Position numbers and translations under genes: made by a program
NCBI GenBank assembly: GCA_020091685.1
Contig: CM034607.1
Coordinates: 34,105,268-34,169,267, forward strand
Direction: 5' to 3'
From: Lutjanus erythropterus
Taxonomy: Eukaryota; Chordata; Actinopteri; Lutjaniformes; Lutjanidae
DNA: 64,000 nt
In this document: positions 1 to 12,400 of the stretch, piece by piece
How the letters are laid out: every line of letters starts with the position of its first letter
Numbering within the stretch: the first letter of the stretch is position 1
Notes under the pieces: model-generated
What the model saw: only the letters and a program-made list of their open reading frames with translations
What the model was told of the DNA's origin: nothing
Database searches by the model: none

Positions 1-1312
1 GAGACCATTATGGGACAATAAAGGTCTCCTGTGAAATGAGAAACCGTACCAGAAAAAAACGAAAAAAAAAACGTGTCAACTGACGTCTACATTTAGAGTC
101 ACAGGACGTGACATGATGTGATTGTTGTTCTATCAAAAGATAAGTGTGTACTTTCCAGTTTCAGATTTATGGGACTCAGAGAATTTATAGGCAGACAAAA
201 CAATCCTGTGTTTACTTTCTCACTGTACTGTGGGCTCACCCTGGGATGAATAATCGGTTTCTGTCTGTCTGGAAGTGATGTTTCCTCTTCATCTCACTGT
301 GACACATTCTTTTGTCTATGTCAAAAAAAAACAACCTCAAGTTGATCATTATGGTTAGAAAATACCTATGTGGTTAATGTTGGGGGGGGCACTGCAGTCA
401 TGGGTAAAAGAAAATATTTGTATTGTGAGGAGACAGGAGACGAACTGACTCATCCAGCAGCATCACAGACGCCCTCCTCAGCTGAGTCGTGGCTCCAACT
501 CCGATCACAACTGCATGACTCTGCCTCCAAATGAAATCTATCTGCAGCCTCACCGACTACATGACAACTTCCTGGAATGTCATACTTTTCTAAGTCCAAA
601 CCACGATCTTCTCCTAAACCTACCCAAGTACTAAAATGATAAATGTAACTAAACTGTGATGATTTCGGGGGTACGTCCACATGATCTATTACAGGTGGGG
701 CATGTAATCGTTGCGCTGCAGTGACCAGCTTCCTCCTTTGATGCCACCTTTCCTTCGCCTCAGTTCTCTTTTTATCAAAGCCCTGGAGTCCATCTTGGCA
801 CAGATCTCAAACTTTGTGTTGTGACCTTGTCCTGTTGGCCTCCTACAGACTTTCAGCCATGGTGTAGTTGACCGTACAGGAGTTGCTGTGGAAGCCAGTC
901 TTCTAGGTAGGTGGAGGAAATGTGGCCTCTATGCTCTTACTACCAGTTCTTGCCAGTTTGACTGCATGCGGCACTGGATCCGGCCAGGTTAGGCCTTCTT
1001 GATCCATATCAAGAATATTTAACCTGCAACACACCCATCTGCAGGCTGTCAAAGCTGCTAAACTGACAGGAAAAAAAATCTGATGCATCATGTGCTTTTG
1101 TTTGTTTGGGTTAGGACTGGAAACGCCTCACAGGACACAAAAACCTGTTTTATAATCACAACAGGGTCCGATCTTAGTCAAATGCATCCTACCTAGCATG
1201 TCTGTAGTGTGCCAGATGCCCTACATTTCATGGCCCTGCTCTTTTGACACAGATGTGACGCCCTTGAGGACAGGGTGAGGTCAGAAATAATACATTACTG
1301 TAAATTACAGGT

Positions 1313-1350
<38 letters not shown>

Positions 1351-3300
1351 CTGTGACGCTCATTAAATATCACATCCATGACTTTAATCCTCTATAAAAA
1401 CAGGGCTGTCCATCATGCCGCATAGCAGTTTGAGAATCCTGTGGTGTTGTCTTCAAAGAATATGTGTCATCTGTTAGGGGCAGAGCAGCTCAACTGACCT
1501 GCCCAGAACAGATGGCAACTCTTTAGGTTGGTTTATTTTTCAGGACTAATAACGGGTGATTTTATTTGTCATCACAGTAATCCAAACAATCACCATCTGC
1601 AGTGGATTTCAGTTGAAAAGTTACTAATGATCAAAAATAATTACGATCTGGAAATCTATCTAATATTCATACTGCGACACTGTGATCTTGATCCAGAAGT
1701 AAACAAACACCTTTGTTTCTAGGAACAAAAGCTGAATCCATAATCAAAAAGTCCTCAGAGAACTGAGGATCTTGGGTGCATCTAAGGACGGATTCACATC
1801 AGCCTTATTTAGTGCAGCTGGGTTAGGCTTAGTTGTGGTTGATGGTTGGATATAATGGATTGGTTGATGTGACTAAGGGCATTTCCACACCTGTAGTTTG
1901 TTTGACTTGGACCGGACCAAAAGAAAAAAAAGATGTTGCATTTTAGTCCTGATGCGCCTTGACTGTCTACAAACGAACCAAGAGCAGGAAACATGCAGTT
2001 TTTTCGATCTTATCAAGAAGTAACTGAAAGAATGCAAACACAGACGCTGTGGAGTCTATAAATAGAGCATAATAGAGCTTTGCATACGACAAATTACATT
2101 TAGTCAACAGGGAAGTCTGACGTAGAGCTATGAATAACATCCTACGTCGGAGGCTTCCAGGTCATATTCCATTACATACAAGCTTTAGAAACATGACACA
2201 CAAGTCATTTCACTTTACTTTTGTAGTTCCATAAATTCCTTGTTCATGACACACCGACAATTAAGTCATACGTGACGTTATAATGTCCTTCAATTGATGT
2301 ATTGTTAAAACTGACATGTTAAAATCTGATGTATGACAGAGAAATTAAAAGCGTTGTATAGTCACATATGCATCAGTTAATTGTTCATATTGTGTTTCTT
2401 GTCCAGTTCCCTTTGTTTGGTGCACCTGAGACCAAGATCATTGAGACTGTGTGCTGAAAAAAGTGAATTGTTGCACCAACTTTAAAAAAAATAACTTAAA
2501 TGCACCACTCATTCTTGAGAACTGGGACAAACCTGGATGTTGAGGGGGGTTTTGATTTTCACTCTTCAATTATGCTGAAAAATATATTTTAAAAGATCAA
2601 AAGTCTTGGCTACCCTGTAACCTGCTGGTGATTAAATATTTTATTAAATGCAGACGTCAGATGGAAAATCTGACGGAGCTGATGTTGCAGTTTCTTCATT
2701 TCACAGCAGTGGGCAGACATTTTTTTTTTTAAGTTAATAATCAAAATACACATTTTTCAAACATAATTCTTATTTAGCTTTGATTTAGAAGGACCACAGA
2801 GGTGACATGTGGTGGTTGAGACACATCCAAAAAATAGAAAATCTTCTAAACCAGGAGGTGAGACAGGTCCTCAGGGTATGGCTGACCTCTTTTATGCCTG
2901 ATTAAATGTTTTTTTTTTCCTTTTTGCAAAAATCTGACAGACCTGATGGAAATCTGGAACACAACTTTAAAGTGCCAACAGTTTCATGAAAATGTATGTA
3001 AAACGCCTGTGTCAAAGAACTGACCGGCGTCTGTGCTTTTGTGAAGAGAGCGTCTTGTTATGACTGAGCTAATGAACCAAAGTGAGACACAGAGGAGCAG
3101 GACGCTGGAATTTGACTAAGAGAAGATTTTATTGCAGGGTTAATGGAGGGTAGATGTTAGCCAGAGGGGAACAGCTGAGTGAATAAAACTGCAAAGGCTG
3201 AGACACAAAGCTGAAGCTGACAGAGACAAGACTTGATCACTGATGAAGATGCAGCTGGTGTAGCTCTTTGTTACCTCTGACACACCTGTGTCCTCTCAGG
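1..3300. other. Non-coding, no gene recognised
   Basis: AT-rich sequence with short frames that show no family similarity or splice context. It contains a (GT)n/(GA)n tract at 1311-1350. I see no exon, promoter or recognisable transposon in this part. Confidence 0.5.
1311..1350. repeat. (GT)n then (GA)n microsatellite
   Basis: About 13 GT units run directly into about 7 GA units, forming a compound microsatellite. Confidence 0.95.
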
Positions 3301-3303
3301 CAA

Positions 3304-3304
<1 letters not shown>

Positions 3305-3381
<77 letters not shown>
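3305..3381. repeat. Long (CA)n microsatellite
   Basis: An uninterrupted CA run of about 38 units, the longest pure dinucleotide tract in the window and likely polymorphic. Confidence 0.98.
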
Positions 3382-3383
<2 letters not shown>

Positions 3384-3743
3384 TTTCCCTCTTACCTCTG
3401 GTGCTGTTTACCCATCAGAATAATTATGATGTGAGTTACATAGTTTTGGAGAGTTTGCACTCATATTCATTTTATAGATAATCCAGACCCACCAACCGTG
3501 TCTCTGCACAGTCTCAACACATGCACAAGCGGTTTTGGCAAAATATGTTTTTTTCTTTTGGGGTAAACTGTCCCTGACGAATCTCCTACTTGCTATATAC
3601 CTTTGAGAGATGACATAACCAGTCTAATAAAAGGAAGAAGATCAGCCACGTGTTTGGGATGTGGGTGTGACAGACAGGAAGACATATTAAATGTCTTAAC
3701 AAGACTGTTAATCTTGGATGATCTTGGAAAATCTTTTCAACCA

Positions 3744-4764
3744 TCTTAAAGGGACAGTTTGGATTTTTAGAAGTGTCAGTGTATTACCTACAGTAGACGG
3801 AGGTCAGCATTTTGGAGAAGCAGCAGGAGTGCCGGTGCAAGAAGCTTAGCAATGTACTGCTGTGGACAGGGTCAGTAAGATATATTTCACCTTCCTGAAA
3901 AATTTGAACATTTTATCTTGCAGTCAGACAACCTTTTCTGCTGAGAACCACCATTATATAAGTCAAATAATGCTCTCTCCATTGGCAAAACTACAAACAA
4001 ATTGTCATTTTAACCTCGCAGAGCACAGGAGTTGCTGGTCTTCTGCTGCCTTGATCTGTTAGTTTGTTTGTCTGATTGTTTGACTCCTTGGTTTTAAAAG
4101 GTTGGTTCAGATTCACCAAAGTTACACAATAACACGAACAAACCGTAACGCCGAGGCAGCAGTGGACCAGCATCTTCTGTGTGTTGTGAGGCAAAATGCC
4201 CGATTTTTCCAATGGAGTTTGGTTGCAGTTGAGAGCGCAATGTTTCCCATCACAAGAGGCTGTCTGAAGTGAGGTGACTTAGTGTAAGGAGTGAAAATCT
4301 TTTTAAGTCGCGTAACTTACCCAAATTACATACGTAAGTTAGATATGTTACATAAGAGGTGTAAGTTACATAACATTACATAAAACACATAAGTTATGTT
4401 GTGTATGTGAACTTATGTAACCATGTTACTTATTTTACCGGAAACCATGATTGTTTCCTAAACTTATCCAGCTAGTATTTTTGCCTACACCTAAGTATAC
4501 CAAGTTTTTCTGTTTTACAAACCTAATAAAGCAGTTTTTATGTAATTGTTTGTGTAATTTTATTTCATTAAGTCTGCCTGGATGTTGTGTACTTAAGTAA
4601 GTGTATCTGGTGGCTTTAGAGAGAGCGATCTTTGGCTTATATAATGGTTTCCCAGTGGAAAAGGCTGTCTGACAGCGAGGTAAAGCTGTAAAATATTTTA
4701 AACATGGCGTACACTTAAACTGATGTTTCTTTTAGATAAATAAACCCAACTATCCATTTAAAAT
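3744..4764. mobile_element. Foldback (long inverted repeat) MITE-like element, copy 1
   Basis: The left end reads TTAAAGGGACAGTTTGGATT; the right end near 4745-4764 is its imperfect reverse complement. The inner arm at 3920-3975 (CAGTCAGACAACCTTTTCTG) is inverted at 4645-4690 (GGAAAAGGCTGTCTGACAGC). A second arrangement of the same family lies at 9790-10335. No transposase is encoded. The centre (4300-4440) is a cluster of short palindromes of the GTAAGTTACATAAG type. Confidence 0.7.
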
Positions 4765-4765
4765 A

Positions 4766-6041
4766 AGATATTTTGACTTTTTTTTTACCCATTACCAATT
4801 ACCATTACCATTTACCAATTACCCATTTTGCAGGCTGTAAAAATAACCCTACAACAAACTGTAAAGCACGTTATACTGTTTATTTGTAAATGTGTTAAAC
4901 TTATTTCATGCTATTGAGATGTAACAACAAAACACCACAAGCTTATTGTATGACAATTCTATGACATAAAGTCTGTGATACTATATGAATCACAATATTA
5001 AAAAACAAAGAATGACTTGAAAAAATGTCTTTTATTCATGTGTATAGCATTTTTTTGTTCATATAAAATTTATTTCCCATTTACCTGAAAGTGCATCTGC
5101 TTTCCTTCATTAATGAAATAAAATAAAAGTAGCAGCCATGTACCAAAATTGGCATAAAATGTCTTTGGCAATGAATGCAATTTTGTGTGTACATTTACAA
5201 AACAGTGCAGCAGTCAGTAGCAGTCCATCATCACTGCAGGTATTGTTACAGTTCTTTTTTTATTTATTGTTTCATGCCTACCATTTCTCTTTGAACAAAA
5301 CAATCAGAATGACCGGGTATGATAGACATTTTTATAGTGCACCTTTTCTAAAACTGTGTCTGCCTCAGTAATTCTTGGTTTTTCGGTGTCACCTCAAACC
5401 CCCTAATTCCATCCAACAGCAGCTCTTTGGCATTTAAGAGCTGCAGTCGTTTAACTTCCTCAGAGGAAACAAGAAGTATAATATTTACTGTCAGTGCAGG
5501 TTCTCTCTGTCTGCATTCAGGAGGAACTTCAGTCATATCAGAGACAAATGACACGCGATGACTAAATGTGACATTCACTAGTTATTTATCAACACGCAGT
5601 GACTCGTCCTTGTGTTGCGTTTTCGTGGGAATTAGGATTTCAGTTATGCACAGACATTTATCCTCAGACAGACACAAACAAATGCTTTCCTCCTACATCT
5701 TCACCACAACCCATTACTTATCTGCTAATGTATAAGCAAATACTGCAAGAGAAACTCCCTCAAGTCACCACATACCATAGTGATGAAGAAGCATTTTCAG
5801 TTTCAGTTTCACAGCTCAATCTGAATGTGGTAGGACATCATGAATACTTTATTGCCAAAATGCCAACTACTATAAAATTCACTGAGTTGAACACATAATA
5901 TGATTTTCCTGAGCATTATTTACAGATTTGAAATAATGCAAGAAACAACATTCCTGATGTTTGACCCTCTATCTGCTTGACATGAATCACCCAATTCTAA
6001 GCATTAGATATCCATTTTATCTGAGAAAAACTTGGCATGAG
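4766..6041. other. Non-coding, no gene recognised
   Basis: Contains a short ATTACC-type tandem run at 4788-4827. A minus-strand frame at 5348-5578 reads like protein (VSSEEVKRLQLLNAKELLL) but lacks clear splice sites or a family match. Confidence 0.4.
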
Positions 6042-6230
6042 GGCAAGGCAAGTTTATTTATGTATATCAAACTCAGTGTGCTTAACACAAAAGCATAAGA
6101 AAATCATTATAGAAGCAATCAAATATATATTAGGGAGAATTTAAGCATGTGAGGAGGATAATGATGAGTGTTTTACATTCAGTCAAAGGCTGTGGAAAGC
6201 ATAAAACTTTCAATCCTGGTTGTGAAGGTT
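6042..6230 (-). mobile_element. L2-like LINE 3' fragment
   Basis: GCAAGGCAAGTTTATTTATG on the plus strand is the reverse of the common fish LINE tail that ends in AATAAACTTGCCTTGC. Downstream bases fit the same decayed repeat. Only the 3' part is present. Confidence 0.5.
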
Positions 6231-6439
6231 ATCGATATCAGGGTGAGTTCTGCATGAATCCTGCATGAAACTCAAAATTTCTGCTGCTGAGACTTAAAAC
6301 CAACTCAATGCTCACATTGTTAGAATTTTTGGAGGCTTATGGCTCTGTTTTGGATGTATTCTGCTGAACTCTTGGCCTAGTAGGCCTTAATGACCAACCA
6401 CACCTCCTAAAGCTTCAAAAAACACCACCGAGGAGTGTG

Positions 6440-7140
6440 TCATCATGGCTCAAGTATGTGAATCGTTGGACCAGCAAAAGGATTTCTAAAGAGCTTTGCT
6501 TGAGCAACAGGAAAAGAGTTTCAAAACTTTTGTGCAGACCTTAGTCGACTCCTCAAACAAGTGGATCTGATCTGTCAGAGCAGGTCTATGATTTCAGGGT
6601 GAGTCCAGAAATGACTCAGAAGGAATTTGATGATTCCTCATGTAAAACTTGGACCAAGAATTGTGGTGAAATCAGGAACTGATTTGGACACAATTTGCAA
6701 AACTTTGATCTCAATGTCAGACAAGACAGAATATCTTGAGGGCCAGTCAAGGCACCATAATATTGTTATAGATGGCATTGAAGAGTCTGGGAGAGTACAA
6801 AAAGTGAGAAGACTATTCAGTGAGAAACTACAACTGGATCATCTGAAAATAGAGTTGGACTGGGTTCATCAGGCTGGAAAGCCAATGTCATCATCAGGAA
6901 AGCCTCGACCCACTGTGGTCAGATTTCTGCAGATGAAGAACAAACTTGCTGCTGGCTTGGATAAAGCTAAAAACTTACAGGGGTCAGACATCTTCATGAA
7001 TGAGGACTTTCCTGAAGCTGTCCACCAAAGAAGGAAAGAACTGCAATGAAGGCAGCTCATGAGAGAGGTGATATTGCATATTTGAGACATGACAAACTCT
7101 CATCTCATCTCAACTAAGGAGGGCCAATGCTCAGTTTGGC
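6440..7140 (+). pseudogene. Decayed LINE ORF1 (L1 ORF1p / transposase_22-like)
   Basis: The longest open part (6627-7049) encodes EYLEGQSRHHNIVIDGIEES, then KPRPTVVRFLQMKNK and FMNEDFPEAVHQRRKEL. These fit the conserved RNA-binding region of L1-type ORF1 proteins. The reading frame is broken. At 7046 a frameshift interrupts the junction, after which MKAAHERGDIAYLRHDKL continues in another frame. An upstream part from 6444 (MAQVCESLDQQKDF) has stops. It is a dead copy with no neighbouring ORF2. Confidence 0.75.
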
Positions 7141-9106
7141 TCAACTAAGAAGTCTTTCCAGCAACTTTGGATGGTTGGCAAATCTGAATATAATATCTGA
7201 TGCCACTACAAGACTCATTGTGATAAAAAGTACAAGAACTTGCAGGTACAAGTGAGAAGATAAATGATTTTGGCAGGTGTGAAAAACAACAGTCTGTTTT
7301 CAGAGAGATCAGTAATACAGCAGCAAAAGCTAGCAAGCTAGCTACCTTGTTGCTAAAAACGCAGCATCAGCATCAAAGTCACACTTTGAGGATAAATTCG
7401 CGAGACCCAGAGACCGAGTCTCACGGTACTTTGTACTGCAGAGTGACAGTAAAGTTGACCTATAACTTTTTCTGCAACAAAACTAATTTGTCTTAGAAAA
7501 CTGGAATGCAAGTTTCAGCCAACTGACAGCTCAGACACACCGATGTCAGAAGAACAACTTTCCAACTCTGGAAATGGATCATCTGAGGAGCACATGAACA
7601 TCCAATCACTTATTCATCCAGTGTTCCTGCAGAGACAGTTAGGTGTCATCTGCATATTAGGATTAATGATTTGTCTAATTTGACCTAATAAAATAAGGTA
7701 AAAAATTAAAGAAACCTGAGGAGCGAGCCTTGGGGAACTCCATGTGACATGTTTGTCCAAAGTAGCTTCTGCCCTGTAGATAGAACTTGAAACACCCTTT
7801 GTAGCAACCATGTTGTTTCCACACTGCGACTTTAAAGCTCATGAAGACACCAGCGTTGGAAGAACGATGTCACAACTTGCACCGAACTACACGAAATTTC
7901 CCAAAGGTTTGGAAATAATGGCAGGAAAAAGACTAAATATCCTCCTTTTCTTTAAAAGATGATTATCTAAAAAGTCCAGCAAACCTGATTCATTGTTTGA
8001 CCTCATATGTCCTGGTTGCTTCAGCTCAGAGTTTCTTATGATGAAATGATAATTATAAAAAAAAAGATTACCATTGATTGCATTTGTAGTAATTTTTATT
8101 TGAGTGTCATTCAATTCAGCCACACATGCACCAGCTACACTTAAATACAATTCTATTCATTCTCTATATATAAAAATAATGAATGGCAAACAGAAGAGCT
8201 CAACCACCCTGCTCCTCTCAAGTAACAAAAAATTACCTCGTCCCTATAAATAAAATAAATTAAACCTCACCTCACATTGAGCCGTTACACAAGCCTTTGG
8301 AATTAACAGGACCGGTGCTACACAAAGGAAGAGGTAGATATTACTGTAGGCCAACACTTCTTATTCTTTAAAGGGTAATACCGGTATTTTAGTTTTATGT
8401 ATCAATGGTGCACATTTTCCTGTTTTCACTCCCAAAAATAAAATATAGAATTTGATGTTTTGGATACTCAGGTGTGACATTCAGTCGAATTTTAATAGCA
8501 GATTTGTACTATAAAGACTACAACTAGATACCAAATGGTGCACATTCACATAAGTGTGTTGTGTTTGTATTTTTATCGGTACATCTATGAGAAATGTACT
8601 CCAGCAAACAAAAACAACATATTTATTAAACTGACTTTCTTACTTTATAGCAATATAAGAGCTGCATTATTATTTACATTATATTATATTATTCCTCTCT
8701 ATCACCTGACCTGACATAAAGTGACCTCCAAAAGGTTGCCTTGCATAGTTTAATATCACATTCATTACTTCATTATTATTATTATTATTATTATTTATTT
8801 ATTTATTTTTTAATGAGGTTGTACAGGACAACAAGTCATTTCAATTAAGGTGAAACAATCAAGTTTGGCTCTTTTGGTCCACTTTAGGAAAAAACAACAA
8901 AAAACTGAAATTCACTGAAAAAGAAGGGAATGCTAATTAGATAGATGCAGAAATCAGTAAATAAACTATCTAACTGTATTCCCCTTTAACTAATGCCTAA
9001 AGGTACTAAAGCCTGTCTTGATAGTGCATCTTAGCGCAGGGTAGCACTGTATTCCTGGAATATTGAAACTCTTTGGTACCCAGAACAAGCTATATTCTAC
9101 CTCAGC
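7141..9106. other. Non-coding 3' flank of tnfrsf6b
   Basis: AT-rich sequence with an (ATT)n/(ATTT)n run at 8770-8810 but no recognised exon. The last ~300 bp before 9107 is probably the tnfrsf6b 3' UTR. Confidence 0.45.
8794..8807 (-). terminator. Candidate polyadenylation signals of tnfrsf6b
   Basis: Three overlapping AATAAA motifs on the minus strand (TTTATT repeats on the plus strand) lie about 300 bp past the stop. No AATAAA occurs between them and the stop. They sit beside an (ATT)n run at 8770-8796, so chance is possible. Confidence 0.45.
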
Positions 9107-9435
9107 CTACCCTAAAACTGCTTCCACCTCGTTCCTCAAATGACACGTCTCGCTGAGATGAGAGTCGATTCTGCGCAGTTTGTTGTGTAGCCTCTCACCG
9201 GCGCCGTTCACTCCCGCTTTTATCAGCACGTCCGGAACCTGCCGAATCTGCACCGCTGTGGCACAGGCGACCCACGTGTTGATGCGTCGATGAAGCTCTG
9301 GGAGGTTCAGTCCCGACGTGTCTCTCTGTTGTCCGCCGTCCAGGAGCCTGTACACGATGCGACGCAGCCGCTTGATGGCAATTTTGTGGTGAACAAAGAA
9401 AGCTGGGAGGATTTGTTTGAGGTAGTCAGCTCCGT
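9107..9435 (-). CDS. tnfrsf6b: tnfrsf6b exon 4: C-terminal basic domain and stop
   Basis: The acceptor is TTTTCTTGCAG|ACGGAG. Phase 1 joins to GAC. The exon encodes 108 codons ending EVEAVLG and a stop at 9107-9109. IAIKRLRRIVYRL aligns with the ISIKRLQRLLQAL segment of human DcR3 as I remember it. The region is rich in Arg, Lys and His, which fits a heparan-sulfate-binding tail. No hydrophobic anchor is present. Confidence 0.88.
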
Positions 9436-12400
9436 CTGCAAGAAAAGAAGAAGATAATCAGCAATTTGGCCCGAGAGCAAAGCAGTCTCTCAAATAAGAC
9501 TGTCAGCTTGGCATGGAGCAGAGCCACCCTGATGACCACATTTCTATTAGACTTTCAAATCTTGGATGTTGAACACAGCTTTGAAAATAGTCCGTATATG
9601 TAACTGCATTGCCACAGGGCAACAATGTAAATAAATAATGCATGAGCTCTAAATGACATCCACCACAGAATGTCAACGAATCTTTTTGAATGTGAACACA
9701 GACAAGTCATTGTATTGATAACCGCATCTCAGATTTCAGTCTGCAAACTTAAATTGATATTGATTATTTTTTATTGTTGGAGTGGCATCTGCAATATAAA
9801 TATTTTCACTGTTTTACCTTGCCATCAGACAGCCTTTTCTGACAGGAAACCAGCTTTATATGAGCTGAAAATCGCTCTCCCAAGACACCAGACTCCATTG
9901 AAGAAATCAGTGATTTTATGTTGCAGAACTAGGGAGCTGCTGGCCTACTGCTGCTTTGATCAGATAGTTTGTTTGTGCTGTCCTGTCACTTTGATGAATC
10001 CAAAGTAACCTTTTAAAATGCTGAAGTTGCACATTATTACAAACTAACTGACAGCTGTAGACCAGCTACTCCCATGTTCTGTGAGGTAAAATGACTGATT
10101 TTGCCTATGGAGTTTGGGTGGTTTGAAGAGAGTGATATTTGGCTTATAGATCGGTGGTTTACCATTGGAAAAGACTGTTTGACAGCAAGGTAAAGCAGTG
10201 AAAATATTCTAAATATGGTGTATACTTAAACAGATTTTACAGCAGTGCATTGTTTAGTTTCCTACACCAGTACTCCTGCTGCTTCTCCAAACTGGGCGTG
10301 TGTCGACCTCCATCTACTGTAGGTAACTCACTTAATATGGATAGTGCCTCAAACAACTCCACTTAAATATTAATCAATGACTTCTTTTAAGCTCGGAAAT
10401 TGGCGTAAAAATTCATGTTGCTTTGGAAAACAGGTGTCAGTGATTTAAAGTGTGTTTGTTTTTGTAAATTGGACAAAAATGAACAACAAAATCACCACTG
10501 TAACCAACAACATGGCATGCTCCTTCTCTGTCTTGTATAAAGCAGTGATCTCACCTTTTGATTGGTCATCTGCGCAGCTTGTGCACAAGCTGTCGTGCCA
10601 GCTGGAGCCTCTCAGCACCAGCTTCAACCCTGCAGCGCTGCAGCTTTTGTGCTCCGTGCAGTTGTGGGTAGCAGAGGTGATGTCGGAGAAGGTGCCGTTG
10701 GGACAAGTGTAGCAGACCGTGTCTTGGTCTACCGTACCTGGAGGACACATGTGCATTTGTTTTAGAAACAGGGTAAGGGCCACATGTTTTTTTTCGTAGT
10801 CTGATGAAAACAAAACCCTTCAAAGACTTTCTTTCTGTCCAAATGCATGAAATACATGTGTAAGACATTTACATGCTAATCAAAAGAACCAAAAACAGTA
10901 GTTCATGTTACTATCCTGCAGTGCATCAGACCCTTCTGAATCAAAGACAAATGACCCCAAATTAAATTCCTGTCACATTAAAAATGCTCCCGCTGCATAA
11001 TGGACTCATCATCATTCTTCTCAAGTTGTAAACACTGTAAAAATAACTGTAGTTGCTGCTGTTGGCCTCTGAGTGGCAGTCAACATCAGCCAAAGACATG
11101 TCAGAACTCATTCCTGTCACCCAAAGACATCCTGCTGCTGTAATGGCTGTTTCTCTCTAATACTGTTAAACTCAACTCTGTGGCGCCTCAGAAATCACAA
11201 CAGTGAACTGCACACACACACCAGGGTCTCTTAACTCGAGGTTCTTTCAGTTGAAGTACTTTATGAAATAACATTTGCAGCAGCAAATGCACAGAGATGC
11301 AGAGAATATAGACTACCTCAAGGCAATGCGGGTATTATGGGATTATTCCTTGTCATTGTGATGACTCATATCTTTAACATACAGTTACGAAATGCCAAAA
11401 TGTTTTGTTCTGACATGTCTGCAAGCCGCAGACTGCATGATCAGCTTTTTGAAGCTTGAGAAGGTCAGTAGGTCACTTCAAGTGTGGATACTTTTTCAAT
11501 ACCATGTGTTTAAAAGGATACAATGTCTGTTAATTATAGAAATGAAAGTACCAAAAGCATGAAAGATTATACAATTGCCCATTTTAGTTCAGTTTGAAAT
11601 TTGGCGTGCAGCAAAACCAGACAGTGTTCACTGATTTCTTTATTTCCTCTTCTGGTATTGTATCAAAGCAGAGGCAGACAGATGGAGCTGTTGGCTGATA
11701 TTATTGATACTGTTTGCACTTTTTCTTATTTTTACATTTTATAGGCAGTATTTCATCAATTTAAGTTGTTTTATTTGTGTTTTTTTATTGACTGTGCTGA
11801 TTATCAAAAACACAAGTGAAACTACTGCTTTCAGTGCCCTGATCTTATTATGAATATTACTGGATTGGCTGATATATCAATATCAGAATTTTTAACCCAC
11901 AAATCCAGCATCAGTCGGACCCTATATTTAAGTTTAAAAGTCTCTAGAGCTCTACATCACTTCTGTAATATCAGAACTATTCTGTTTGTCCAGGTTAGAA
12001 GCATTTATGTGTCAAAAATTGGGAAAAAAATAAAGAAAGAAAGAAAGAAAACATTTTAAAAAGCTACTCGTGATTTAGAGTTGGGTGACTTAAATCTTGC
12101 AGTAAAAAGCATCTTTCTAAGTGATGACGTCACGGCAGTAAGAGAGGACACTGACATCACAGCGTCTCCGTCTCTCCCTCCCTCCAGCAGGGTTGTAAGT
12201 AAGTTACTATGGTTACAGGGACCCTCTGTGTCTGTCAGTCTGAAACTTTCCTATGACTATAAAATCATGAAAGCTGAAATGTAGTGATATAACACAATGA
12301 CAGTTTTTGTTAACTCCATTTGTTGAGAGACAGACAGTCAATATGAGAACAACTACAGCTGCAAATCATGTCTGACCAAAGACGAAGCAGGGTTTTGATT

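Noticed and set aside
5599..5898. A 99-codon plus-strand frame
   Set aside because: No conserved motif, AT-rich composition and no splice or promoter context.
9670..10008. A 112-codon plus-strand frame
   Set aside because: It lies within a foldback repeat inside a tnfrsf6b intron.
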